From: CAYRWM01 sp964428055 | GTDB taxonomy: Bacteria > Bacillota > Clostridia > Christensenellales > Christensenellaceae | Assembly: GCA_964428055.1 (NCBI GenBank) | Contig: CAYRWM010000027.1 | Coordinates: forward strand, 1-24,721 | Length of the DNA: 24,721 bases | Direction of reading: 5' to 3' | Position numbers and translations under genes: made by a program | Shown: positions 16,103 through 23,133 of the stretch, one piece after another | Layout of the letters: each line of letters opens with the position of its first letter | How positions within the stretch are numbered: position 1 is the first letter of the stretch | The notes under the pieces: generated by a model | What the model was told of the DNA's origin: nothing | What the model saw: the letters and a program-made list of their open reading frames with translations, nothing else | Database searches by the model: none

Positions 16103-16131
16103 ATAATAATAGAACAATCACTTTTTTTCAA
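16103..16131 (-). promoter_or_regulatory. SigA-type promoter of the yybS-gdpP-rplI-dnaB operon
   Basis: On the - strand: TTGAAA (16131-16126), a 17-base spacer, TATTAT (16108-16103); 5 of 6 matches in each hexamer. It lies about 45 bases before ATG 16060. The divergent gap 16061-16263 is AT-rich and otherwise holds only the ldt control region. Confidence 0.75.
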
Positions 16132-16213
16132 TAATTCTTTTGAACTGAGGCCGTCTTGAAAAAGGTGTGAAATATTGATGAATATGCTTCTTAATCCATA
16201 GACAAAAAGGCCA

Positions 16214-16219
16214 TATAAT
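16214..16219 (+). promoter_or_regulatory. Candidate -10 element of the L,D-transpeptidase gene
   Basis: A perfect TATAAT lies 44 bases before the TTG start. The sequence 17 bases upstream (TTAATC) is a poor -35, so this is only a candidate. The ribosome site AAAGGA (16248-16253) sits 10 bases before TTG 16264. Confidence 0.4.
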
Positions 16220-16263
16220 ATTAAAATTGAAAGTACCACTATTGTTAAAAGGATCGCACCAAA

Positions 16264-17418
16264 TTGAAAAGGTCACTGCTGTTTTTACTGGTCGTCTTAA
16301 TAGTAATCTTCCTCTTCAGTTCCTGCACGGCTTACACATATTTCCCGGGCGGAGCGGACGAGGATTTTTATATTGAGGAAACCGAAGCGGCAGCCGATGC
16401 GGTCTATGCGGATATGGGCAGCGTCACATACCTTGAAAACATCACGGAACTGCCGACCGAGCATGTCTCGGACACGGAGGAAGAAGCCGTTCCGGAAGAG
16501 GAACCCTCCGATCTCACATTTAATTATACAAGAGAACTCAAGAGAGACTGTGCGGACGGCGAGGATGTCAGGCAGCTTCAGCAGAGGCTCATGGATCTCG
16601 TATATCTTGACGCGGATGAAGCCACCACGCACTTCGGCAGCGAGACGCGAAACGCCGTGGCTCTCTTCCAGGAACTGCACGGCTTAACGCCTGACGGGAT
16701 AGTGGGCAAAGATACTGCAGACCTTCTGTTCTCGTCCGACGCCGTACCGTTCGAGATCGCTTTCGATGATGTGGCTCCGACGGTTCACATGGACTTTGCT
16801 GAGCTGGTCGGTGATAACGGTTTGTACGATTATCCTAAAGGATATCCCTCCCCCGACACTTATAAGATAATAGTCGATATAGAAAACCAGGTCACCATGG
16901 TATACACAAAGGATGAGAACGGAGAGTACACTGTGCCCGCCAGATACATGATATGCTCTACCGGCGTCGGCGATGCCACTCCGGTCGGAAACTTTGATAT
17001 GGACTCATACAGGGTCAGGTTCTCGATCTTCGTGAGAGACGGCAGATACGGCCAGTACTGGACGCAGATCAGAAGAGCGATCTATTTCCATACAATGCTC
17101 TACAGCGCAAAGGATGCTTCAACCTACCTTGAGGACACCTTCCTTGAATTCGGAAAGAAAGCATCCCACGGATGCATAAGGCTGTGCGTACCGGATGCCA
17201 GATGGATGTGGTATCACATAGCGCCCGGGACCAAGTGCGAGATAAGGAACTCCGGAAACTCATCTGTCATAGCGGCGGCAGTAAGGTCAAAACTTAAACT
17301 AGCCCAGCCGCCTGAGGAACATCTGGATCTACGGCCCGGTGAGATACCGAATACGGACAACTGGAGCATAGGCGATGTTCCGCACGACGTTCCCTTCACC
17401 CAGGGTTCACAGGAATAG
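16264..17418 (+). CDS. Lipoprotein L,D-transpeptidase with peptidoglycan-binding domain
   Basis: This YkuD-type L,D-transpeptidase forms 3-3 peptidoglycan crosslinks or attaches proteins to the wall. The 384-residue protein begins MKRSLLFLLVVLIVIFLFSSC, a hydrophobic signal with a lipobox-like end, Cys21 being the likely lipidated residue (Phe at -3 is unusual). An acidic linker follows, then a PG_binding_1 domain (about 98-158; GEDVRQLQQRL, FQELHGLTPDGIVG), then the YkuD domain (about 200-330) with the active-site motif SHGCIRL (His302, Cys304) and the supporting FHTML. The start codon is TTG at 16264; no ATG fits the signal peptide, and AAAGGA precedes it. It is a single-gene unit ending in a strong terminator, set between two conserved replication/ribosome operons read in the opposite direction. 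Confidence 0.93.
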   Translation: MKRSLLFLLVVLIVIFLFSSCTAYTYFPGGADEDFYIEETEAAADAVYADMGSVTYLENITELPTEHVSDTEEEAVPEEEPSDLTFNYTRELKRDCADGEDVRQLQQRLMDLVYLDADEATTHFGSETRNAVALFQELHGLTPDGIVGKDTADLLFSSDAVPFEIAFDDVAPTVHMDFAELVGDNGLYDYPKGYPSPDTYKIIVDIENQVTMVYTKDENGEYTVPARYMICSTGVGDATPVGNFDMDSYRVRFSIFVRDGRYGQYWTQIRRAIYFHTMLYSAKDASTYLEDTFLEFGKKASHGCIRLCVPDARWMWYHIAPGTKCEIRNSGNSSVIAAAVRSKLKLAQPPEEHLDLRPGEIPNTDNWSIGDVPHDVPFTQGSQE

Positions 17419-17420
17419 AA

Positions 17421-17458
17421 AAAAGCCGGCCTTCTTAAAAGGACCGGCTTTCTTTTTT
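17421..17458. terminator. Bidirectional rho-independent terminator between ldt and rpsR
   Basis: AAAGCCGG (17422-17429) pairs with CCGGCTTT (17444-17451); CCTT and AAGG extend the stem past a one-base bulge around a 5-nt loop. On the + strand a T-run follows (17453-17458); on the - strand the A-run at 17419-17424 supplies the U-tract. It serves the transpeptidase gene on one strand and the rpsF-ssb-rpsR operon on the other. Confidence 0.93.
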
Positions 17459-17466
17459 ACCCTTGT

Positions 17467-17715
17467 TTAGTCTGTTACGTAAGGAAGAAGGGCCATGACT
17501 CTTGCACGCTTGATAGCCGTGCAGAGCTCTCTCTGATGCTTTGCGCATGTGCCCATGCTGCGTCTGGGAGCGATCTTTCCGCTCTCTGTCAGGAACTTCC
17601 TTAATTTTGCAGCATCCTTGTAATCTATCTTTTCGCTCTTGTCAGCACAGAACTGACAGACCTTTTTTCTGGGTCTTCTTCCCCTCATGGGTCTCTTAAC
17701 TTTTTCTTCACTCAT
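17467..17715 (-). CDS. rpsR: 30S ribosomal protein S18, four-cysteine (C+) type
   Basis: S18 forms a dimer with S6 on the 30S platform. This 82-residue protein has the canonical core IDYKDAAKLRKFLTESGKI, PRRSMGTCAKHQREL and AIKRARVMALLPY. Four cysteines (20, 23, 57, 65) form a CxxC...Cx7C pattern that could bind zinc; B. subtilis S18 lacks these cysteines, so this is the C+ form. The N-terminus is basic. It is last in rpsF-ssb-rpsR, 22 bases after the ssb stop, and ends just before a shared terminator. Confidence 0.98.
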   Translation of the reverse strand: MSEEKVKRPMRGRRPRKKVCQFCADKSEKIDYKDAAKLRKFLTESGKIAPRRSMGTCAKHQRELCTAIKRARVMALLPYVTD

Positions 17716-17737
17716 CTTTCTTAACTCCTATCACTGG

Positions 17738-18187
17738 TTAAAAAGGCAGTTCCGAATCTTCCAGCGGCTGGAACTCTGCCAGCTCATCACCGAAGATATC
17801 ATCCGCGCTTGGCTGAGATACAGGCTCTGCCGCAGCGGGCTGCTCCGCTCTCGGAGCCGCGTCGGCGCTCTGCCTCGGTCCTGCAAACTCGACTTCTTCT
17901 ACATTGACCTCGGTCACATAGCGTCTGTTTCCGTTCTTGTCGTCATAGCTCCTTGACTGGAGTGATCCGACAACGCCGATTCTGGAACCCTTCTGGAAAT
18001 ACTGCGCGACAAAGTCGGCTGTGGATCTCCAGGCAACGCAGTTTATGAAATCCGCGTCATATCCGCCGTCAGCATTCTTGAACCGTCTGCTCACTGCAAT
18101 CGTGAAAGACGTAACGCTCGTGCCCTGTCCGGTGCTCCTTTTTTCAGGATCCCTTGTGAGATTTCCTACGAGTAAAACCTTGTTCAT
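17738..18187 (-). CDS. ssb: Single-stranded DNA-binding protein
   Basis: SSB coats single-stranded DNA and recruits partners through its acidic tail. This 149-residue protein opens MNKVLLVGNLTRDPE and has an OB fold to about residue 105 (FTIAVSRRF, FINCVAWRSTADF, YFQKGSRIGVVGSLQSRSY, VTEVNVEEVEF), a short Ala/Pro/Gln-rich linker, and the conserved tip EDSELPF. The tip is intact, so partner binding should be normal. It is the middle gene of rpsF-ssb-rpsR, 11 bases after rpsF, with a GGAG-type ribosome site. Confidence 0.98.
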   Translation of the reverse strand: MNKVLLVGNLTRDPEKRSTGQGTSVTSFTIAVSRRFKNADGGYDADFINCVAWRSTADFVAQYFQKGSRIGVVGSLQSRSYDDKNGNRRYVTEVNVEEVEFAGPRQSADAAPRAEQPAAAEPVSQPSADDIFGDELAEFQPLEDSELPF

Positions 18188-18198
18188 CTGATGTCTCC

Positions 18199-18489
18199 TT
18201 ATTCTTTGTCGAGATTGATCACGATAAAACGCATGACATCATCCGAGATCTTGTAATTTCTCTCGAGTTCAGCCGGCAGTTCGGCGGGAGCGGAGAAATA
18301 CATGAGCACATAGTAGCCGTCATTGATGTAATTGATCGGGTATGCGAGCTTTCTCTTGCCCCACTCATCGATCTTCTCAACTTCGCCGCCGTTCTGTTTG
18401 ACGATGTCTGAGAATCTCTCTATGAGAGCAGCTCTCGCTTCCTCTTCAAGATCAGGCTTCAAAATGTACATCGATTCGTAATTATTCAT
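18199..18489 (-). CDS. rpsF: 30S ribosomal protein S6
   Basis: S6 pairs with S18 on the 30S platform. This 96-residue protein has the standard N-terminus MNNYESMYILKPDLEEE, the EKIDEWGKRKLAYPINYINDGYYVLMYF core and the FIVINLDKE end. The open frame extends to 18537, but GAAGGAGGT just before ATG 18489 and the conserved MNNYES start show the extra residues are untranslated leader. It is the first gene of rpsF-ssb-rpsR, with a consensus promoter (18573-18601) and a structured 5' leader that may allow feedback by the S6:S18 dimer. Confidence 0.97.
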   Translation of the reverse strand: MNNYESMYILKPDLEEEARAALIERFSDIVKQNGGEVEKIDEWGKRKLAYPINYINDGYYVLMYFSAPAELPAELERNYKISDDVMRFIVINLDKE

Positions 18490-18508
18490 TCTGATACCTC
18501 CTTCTGGA

Positions 18509-18563
18509 CTTTCCGGCCCCGCTTTAAAACGGAGCAAGGATGTTTAGCCGCCCTTAAAAGGGC
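18509..18563 (-). promoter_or_regulatory. Structured rpsF leader, candidate S6:S18 autoregulatory motif
   Basis: The transcript carries two stems between the promoter and rpsF. The first is GCCC-TTTTAA-GGGC (18563-18550). The second is GCTCCG, an 8-nt loop and CGGGGC (18535-18516), including a T-G pair. CTT on its 5' side can pair with AAG on its 3' side across an unpaired stretch containing CGG, and a CCG trinucleotide spans this junction. S6:S18 leader motifs known from other bacteria use a bulged CCG beside such a stem. The fit was judged by eye only. Confidence 0.4.
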
Positions 18564-18572
18564 AGTAGCAAT

Positions 18573-18601
18573 ATTATATATACTATCCGGAAATATGTCA
18601 A
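18573..18601 (-). promoter_or_regulatory. Consensus SigA promoter of rpsF-ssb-rpsR
   Basis: On the - strand: TTGACA (18601-18596), exactly 17 bases, TATAAT (18578-18573). Both hexamers and the spacing match the consensus perfectly. It lies 17 bases past the gltX stop and gives a leader of about 77 bases. Confidence 0.93.
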
Positions 18602-18617
18602 ATGCCTGGATATATAT

Positions 18618-20060
18618 CTATTCGAGTGCCGCTATGGCGTCATCCAGCCTCTTTAGGGTCTCTTCTTTCCCGAGAAGAACCGCTATCTCAACGGCTCCGC
18701 CGGGCGTTACGGGTTCGCCTGAAAGAGCGACTCTGACAGGCCACATGAGCTGGCCGTTCTTGACCTCAAGTTTCTCGGCGAGTCCTATCAGAAGATCGTG
18801 TACACCTTCTTCAGTAAAATCATCGAGTCCGGAGAGTGCTTCCCTTGCAGCTTTGAGCATAGGAGGTGCCGTCTCCGCCGACGTCTTCATCTTCTTGTGG
18901 AAGTAAAGATCGCTGGAATACTCGGGCATCTTCTGGAGAAACGCTATCTTTCCCGGTATCTCTGTCAGGACCTCGGTCCTGGGCTGTATGAGCCTTGATA
19001 TGAGCATCGTATCGAACCTGTCCGTATCGATAGCCTGGGCCATGTACGGTCTCGCGAGCTCTTCAAACTGCTCTAAGGACATGTTCCTTAAGTACTCCGC
19101 GTTCATCCATGTCAGCTTTTCGTTATCGAATATGGCGGGTGATTTGCTTAAGCCCTCCAGCGAGAATGCTTCCGTGAGTTCCTCCAGGCTGAATATCTCC
19201 TGCGTTCCCGCCGGGCTCCAGCCGAGGAGTGCTATGTAGTTTATTATGGCGTCCTTTATGTAGCCTTTTTTGATGAAGTCTTCGTAGGACGCGTCGCCGT
19301 TCCTCTTCGAGAGCTTCTGGTGCTTGTCCTTCATTACCGGAGGCAGATGGATATACTCGGGTTTCTGCCATCCGAGCGCATCATAGAGAAGGTTGTATTT
19401 GGGTGTCGACGACAGATACTCCACACCTCTTATAACGTGGGTAATGCCCATGAGGTGATCGTCCACAACATTCGCGAGATTGTATGTGGGATAACCGTCG
19501 GACTTAAGAAGGACGTTGTCGTCCATATCGCAGTTGGGAACGGTTATGGTTCCGAACACAGCGTCTTCATATGTGGTCTCCCCCGTTTCGGGTATGTTCT
19601 GACGTATAACATACGGAACTCCTGCGTCAAGCTTTTCCTTTATCTCTTCAGGTGAGAGCTTAAGGCAGTGTTTGTCGTACTTGGCGACATTGCCGTCTTT
19701 TACTGCGTCATGCAGCTGCTCAAGTCTCTCCTTTGTACAGAAACAGTAGTATGCGGCTCCCTTCTCAACGAGCTCCTCCGCGTACTTTTTATAGAGGTCC
19801 TTCCTCTCGCTCTGTATGTACGGACCGTAGTCTCCGCCTACATCGGGACCCTCGTCATAGTAAAGCCCCGCTTCCCGCATAGTATCGTAAATAACACGGC
19901 AGGCGTCGTCCACCAGACGCTCCCTGTCGGTATCCTCTATACGGAGTATAAAGCTGCCCTTGTTCTTTCTCGCGAACAGCCATGCGTAGAGCGCCGTCCT
20001 TAAGCCTCCTATGTGGAGATATCCCGTGGGACTTGGCGCGAATCTTGTTCTGACTTCCAT
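18618..20060 (-). CDS. gltX: Glutamate--tRNA ligase
   Basis: This class I synthetase charges tRNA-Glu. The 480-residue protein has the HIGH-type motif APSPTGYLHIGGLRTALY (HIGG at residues 16-19), LRIEDTDRERLVDDA, GVEYLSSTPKYNLLYDALGW, and the KMSKS-type loop KLSKRNG (from Lys249), followed by the helical anticodon-binding half. It lies 14 bases after glnS with an AGAGG ribosome site and is the last gene of walJ-rlmH-glnS-gltX. With a dedicated GlnRS upstream, this GluRS need not mischarge tRNA-Gln, though its specificity cannot be read from sequence. No T-box fits upstream. Confidence 0.97.
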   Translation of the reverse strand: MEVRTRFAPSPTGYLHIGGLRTALYAWLFARKNKGSFILRIEDTDRERLVDDACRVIYDTMREAGLYYDEGPDVGGDYGPYIQSERKDLYKKYAEELVEKGAAYYCFCTKERLEQLHDAVKDGNVAKYDKHCLKLSPEEIKEKLDAGVPYVIRQNIPETGETTYEDAVFGTITVPNCDMDDNVLLKSDGYPTYNLANVVDDHLMGITHVIRGVEYLSSTPKYNLLYDALGWQKPEYIHLPPVMKDKHQKLSKRNGDASYEDFIKKGYIKDAIINYIALLGWSPAGTQEIFSLEELTEAFSLEGLSKSPAIFDNEKLTWMNAEYLRNMSLEQFEELARPYMAQAIDTDRFDTMLISRLIQPRTEVLTEIPGKIAFLQKMPEYSSDLYFHKKMKTSAETAPPMLKAAREALSGLDDFTEEGVHDLLIGLAEKLEVKNGQLMWPVRVALSGEPVTPGGAVEIAVLLGKEETLKRLDDAIAALE

Positions 20061-20074
20061 ATCTGTCCTCTTAT

Positions 20075-21697
20075 CTACTTAAGTGTTTTTGCAAAACTGT
20101 CTTTAAGGCTCACTATCCTTGAAAAGACAGGCTTTCCGTTCTCCTGTCCGCTGCACACGAAATATCCTATGCGCATGAACTGGAATCTGTCGCCTTCCTT
20201 TGCGGCCGCCGCATACGGTTCCACGAGGGCGCCTTCTCTGACTGTGAGCGACTCAGGGTTAACGTTGCCGTCATCGTCTATAAGGTAATCGTAAAGTCTG
20301 ACTGTGGCTTTCGATGCGGTTGCGGCATCCGCCCAGTGCAGCGTTCCCTTGACCTTGCGGTCCGCTGTCGCTCCGCCCGTCTTGGAGTCGGGGTCGTACG
20401 TGCAGAGTATCTCTTTTATGTCTCCCTTTTCATCCTTTACGACGGACTCGCACTTTATGATGTAGGCATTCTTGAGTCTTACCTCACCGCCCACGCAGAG
20501 CCTGAAGAACTTGTTGTTCGGCTTTACTTCCATAAAGTCGTCTTTTTCTATGAATATCTCTCTTGAGAAATACACTTCGTGCGTCTTTTCGCCGCCCGGC
20601 ATATTCTCCGCTGTGAGCCTCTCCTTTTTATCTTCGGGATAGTTGGTTATCACGACTTTAACGGGATCGATGACACCCATCACGCGCTCCGCGTTAGCGT
20701 TCAGGTTCTCTCTCACGCAGTGCTCCAGAAGCCTTATATCCACTTCGCTGTTCGCTTTGGCAACGCCTATCCTGTCGCAGAAGTCGTGTATGGCTTCGGG
20801 CGGATATCCCCTCTTGCGGAGGCCCGAGAGCGTGGGCATCCTGGGATCGTCCCATCCTGTCACAACGCCGTCATCCACCAGCCTCTTAAGATAGCGCTTG
20901 CTCATTATCATGTGGTTGACGTTAAGGCGCGCGAACTCATACTGATGCGGCGTGTTCTCGCATTCACAGTTCTCTATGAACCAGTCGTACAGGGGTCTGT
21001 GATCCTCGAACTCAAGAGTGCAGACGGAATGCGTTATGCCTTCAACGGCATCCTCGAGCGGATGCGCAAAATCGTACATGGGATATACGCAGTATCTGTT
21101 GCCTGTCCTGTGATGCTCGGCTTTCACTATCCTGTAGATGACGGGGTCTCTCATGTTGAGATTGGGGCTCGCCATATCGATCTTGGCTCTTAGGACCTTG
21201 GTGCCGTCAGCGAAGTCGCCAGCTATCATGCGGTCGAAGAGCATCATGTTCTCTTCAGCGGACCTGTTCCTGTAGGGACTCTCCTTGCCGGGCTCGGTGA
21301 GTGTTCCTCTCGTGTCCCTTATCTCATCGGCTGTAAGTTCGCATACGTAAGCCAGACCCTTGTTAATAAGGACCCTGGCACGCCCGATCATGTATTCAAA
21401 GTAGTCCGATCCGTAGCATTCGTGCTTCCACTTGAAGCCCAGCCACTCTATGTCCTTCTTTATGGAATTGATATACTCGATATCTTCCTTAACGGGATTC
21501 GTATCATCGAATCTGAGGTTGCAGTATCCGTTATATTCCTTTGCCAGGCCGAAATTAAGACATATCGCCTTTGCGTGACCCAGGTGAAGGTATCCGTTGG
21601 GTTCCGGAGGGAACCTCGTTACTATACTGCTCACCTTTCCCGATTCGAGATCGGCATCTATTATCTCTTCAATGAAATTTCTGGATTCTTCAGCCAT
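20075..21697 (-). CDS. glnS: Glutamine--tRNA ligase
   Basis: This class I synthetase charges tRNA-Gln directly. The 540-residue protein shows TRFPPEPNGYLHLGHAKA (HIGH motif HLGH), LRFDDTNPVKED, YDFAHPLEDAVEGITHS, the KMSKS-type loop MIMSKRYLKRLV, and the two beta-barrel anticodon domains at the C-terminus. It ends without the YqeY extension that some bacterial GlnRS carry. The frame opens at 21712, but GCGGAGG just before ATG 21697 sets the start. Many Bacillota lack GlnRS and use GatCAB instead; in Clostridia it is patchy and thought to be transferred. An extended -10 element lies in the 45 bases before the gene, so it may have its own promoter besides walJ-rlmH read-through. Confidence 0.97.
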   Translation of the reverse strand: MAEESRNFIEEIIDADLESGKVSSIVTRFPPEPNGYLHLGHAKAICLNFGLAKEYNGYCNLRFDDTNPVKEDIEYINSIKKDIEWLGFKWKHECYGSDYFEYMIGRARVLINKGLAYVCELTADEIRDTRGTLTEPGKESPYRNRSAEENMMLFDRMIAGDFADGTKVLRAKIDMASPNLNMRDPVIYRIVKAEHHRTGNRYCVYPMYDFAHPLEDAVEGITHSVCTLEFEDHRPLYDWFIENCECENTPHQYEFARLNVNHMIMSKRYLKRLVDDGVVTGWDDPRMPTLSGLRKRGYPPEAIHDFCDRIGVAKANSEVDIRLLEHCVRENLNANAERVMGVIDPVKVVITNYPEDKKERLTAENMPGGEKTHEVYFSREIFIEKDDFMEVKPNNKFFRLCVGGEVRLKNAYIIKCESVVKDEKGDIKEILCTYDPDSKTGGATADRKVKGTLHWADAATASKATVRLYDYLIDDDGNVNPESLTVREGALVEPYAAAAKEGDRFQFMRIGYFVCSGQENGKPVFSRIVSLKDSFAKTLK

Positions 21698-21725
21698 TAA
21701 CTTCCTCCGCAAAAAAACTCTAAAT

Positions 21726-21734
21726 ATTATACCA
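21726..21734 (-). promoter_or_regulatory. Extended -10 promoter candidate of glnS
   Basis: On the - strand TGGTATAAT (21734-21726) is a full extended -10, with no clear -35 at 17 bases (TATCAA). Transcription would begin about 20 bases before the glnS ATG. Confidence 0.5.
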
Positions 21735-21742
21735 TACGGCCG

Positions 21743-22216
21743 TCATTTTTGATATGTCTCGCCGTTCATTATCTTGAAAGCCCTGAATATCTGTTCTAAG
21801 AGCACTACCCGGAACAGCCTGTGCGGCATGGTCATATCAGAAAAGGATACTCTTAAGTCCGCTTCCTTCTTCAAATCTTCACTTAAGCCCATGGAGGAAC
21901 CTATCACAAACGTTATGCAGGAGTTCCCCTTATCGAATATATCCCGGATACAGTCGGAAAACCCGAACGAATCCATCTTTCTGCCCTGAACATCCGTCGC
22001 GATCACATATCCTTTGAGGTGCGGCCTTATTTTGGCCGCTTCTTTTTCAAGGACCTTCTTTTCATCGGCGGCGCTCTTTACGCCGGTAAGAGGCTCGTCT
22101 GCCAGTTCTATGACATCGACCTTACAGAACCTTCCGGTCATCTTTATGTATTCGGCAGCGGCTTCCTGAAGGTACTTCTCCCTTATCCTGCCGCAGCATA
22201 CAATCCTTATCTCCAT
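21743..22216 (-). CDS. rlmH: 23S rRNA (pseudouridine1915-N3)-methyltransferase RlmH
   Basis: RlmH methylates N3 of pseudouridine 1915 in helix 69 of 23S rRNA on the assembled 70S ribosome. This 157-residue SPOUT protein has the normal start MEIRIVCCGRIREKYLQEA, the SAM-binding trefoil-knot loops ITFVIGSSMGLSE and LRVSFSDMTMPHRLFRVVL, and the conserved end EQIFRAFKIMNGETYQK. The frame extends to 22252, but GAGGAAG before ATG 22216 and the family length fix the start. It follows walJ by 7 bases; the two genes are also close together in Bacillus. Confidence 0.97.
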   Translation of the reverse strand: MEIRIVCCGRIREKYLQEAAAEYIKMTGRFCKVDVIELADEPLTGVKSAADEKKVLEKEAAKIRPHLKGYVIATDVQGRKMDSFGFSDCIRDIFDKGNSCITFVIGSSMGLSEDLKKEADLRVSFSDMTMPHRLFRVVLLEQIFRAFKIMNGETYQK

Positions 22217-22223
22217 ATCTTCC

Positions 22224-23018
22224 TCACAGAGCGTCGAACATGCCCGTAGCACAGTCCCTCTTTGCCATCATGAGACCCACCTGTTTTCCAACGGCAACAC
22301 CGCCCGCTTCCAGACGGTTCGCAACTGTCCTGAACGCCAGTGTCTCGATATTGTTATTAATGCTGAGGTGTCCCAAGATTATGCCTTTCGTTCCTTCCGC
22401 GACCAGTTTTAAGGCCGCCTCTCCCGCATCGTCATTGCTCAGGTGTCCGATACCCGAGAGTATGCGTCTCTTTAACGGATAGGAATACCTGCCGGCCTTA
22501 AGCATCTCGACATCATGGTTTGATTCGAGCAGTACTATGGATGAACCCGAGACCGCGTTTATCATGTTGCCGGTGACTTTGCCGATATCCGTCATAACTG
22601 ATACCTGCTTCGATCCCGCGATGAAAGTATACCCGAAGGGGTCCTTAGCGTCATGCGGCGTGTGGAAAGGTAGCACGGCCAGATCGTTTATATAGAAAGG
22701 CGAGTCGTCTATGACTCTCATATTCTTTACGGAAGGGTCTTTAAGCTTTGTCTCAAGCTCACACATCGTCGCTTCGTTGGCATAGACCGGGATGTCGTAC
22801 TTCCTCATTAAGACATCTATACCCTTTATATGGTCGGAGTGCTCGTGCGTCACTACGATACCCGATATCATGTGCACGCTCTCACCCAGTCTGTCCAGCT
22901 CATCTGCTATGCGGGAACACGAAACACCGGCATCCACTAGTATGGATGTCTCATCGGTCTTTATCAGTATCGAGTTTCCGGATGAGCCGCTGAACAGCGG
23001 CGCTATCTTAAGTGCCAT
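22224..23018 (-). CDS. walJ: MBL-fold metallohydrolase WalJ (YycJ)
   Basis: This 264-residue metallo-beta-lactamase-fold protein is of the WalJ/YycJ type, linked in Bacillus with the WalRK cell-wall regulon and proposed to act as a 5'-3' exonuclease. Zinc ligands are visible: THEHSDHIKG (HxHxDH), LPFHTPHDA, SVMTDIGKVTG with the bridging Asp, SNHD, and the late ILGHLSINNN His. The start MALKIAPLFSGSSGNS is the usual family opening, with GGAGAT 6 bases upstream of ATG 23018. WalRK themselves are not in the window. It heads walJ-rlmH-glnS-gltX from its own promoter, divergent from the fumarase genes. Confidence 0.93.
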   Translation of the reverse strand: MALKIAPLFSGSSGNSILIKTDETSILVDAGVSCSRIADELDRLGESVHMISGIVVTHEHSDHIKGIDVLMRKYDIPVYANEATMCELETKLKDPSVKNMRVIDDSPFYINDLAVLPFHTPHDAKDPFGYTFIAGSKQVSVMTDIGKVTGNMINAVSGSSIVLLESNHDVEMLKAGRYSYPLKRRILSGIGHLSNDDAGEAALKLVAEGTKGIILGHLSINNNIETLAFRTVANRLEAGGVAVGKQVGLMMAKRDCATGMFDAL

Positions 23019-23039
23019 ATCTTATCTCCGTACCTTCTA

Positions 23040-23068
23040 ATTCTATATTACAGAGGCTCTTTTTTCAA
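23040..23068 (-). promoter_or_regulatory. SigA-type promoter of walJ
   Basis: On the - strand: TTGAAA (23068-23063), 17 bases, TAGAAT (23045-23040), 5 of 6 in each hexamer. It is divergent from the fumarase promoter; the two -35 boxes are about 6 bases apart. Confidence 0.78.
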
Positions 23069-23074
23069 TATGAT

Positions 23075-23103
23075 TTGCCTTTTGCATAAGGGTGCAATAT
23101 ACT
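23075..23103 (+). promoter_or_regulatory. Promoter of the fumarase genes
   Basis: TTGCCT (23075-23080), 17 bases, TATACT (23098-23103); the -10 has 5 of 6 and the -35 has 4 of 6 matches. The ribosome site AGGAG (23120-23124) lies 9 bases before GTG 23134. Confidence 0.72.
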
Positions 23104-23133
23104 AAAAACATCACATGACAGGAGTACCTTAAA

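Noticed and set aside
16061..16117. An extra N-terminal stretch of the YybS-like gene starting at TTG 16117
   Set aside because: It would overlap the -10 region and transcript start, and has no ribosome site; ATG 16060 gives a normal membrane protein start.
18490..18537. An upstream extension of rpsF
   Set aside because: The AGGAGGT ribosome site and the conserved MNNYES start place translation at 18489; the extension is leader RNA.
20579..21193. A 204-residue + strand open frame opposite glnS
   Set aside because: It is fully antisense to a well-supported synthetase gene, shows no family motif and has no ribosome site or promoter; it is a codon-use shadow.
21698..21742. A T-box riboswitch ahead of glnS/gltX
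   Set aside because: The gaps before these genes (45 and 14 bases) are far too short for a T-box leader and no T-box sequence is present.
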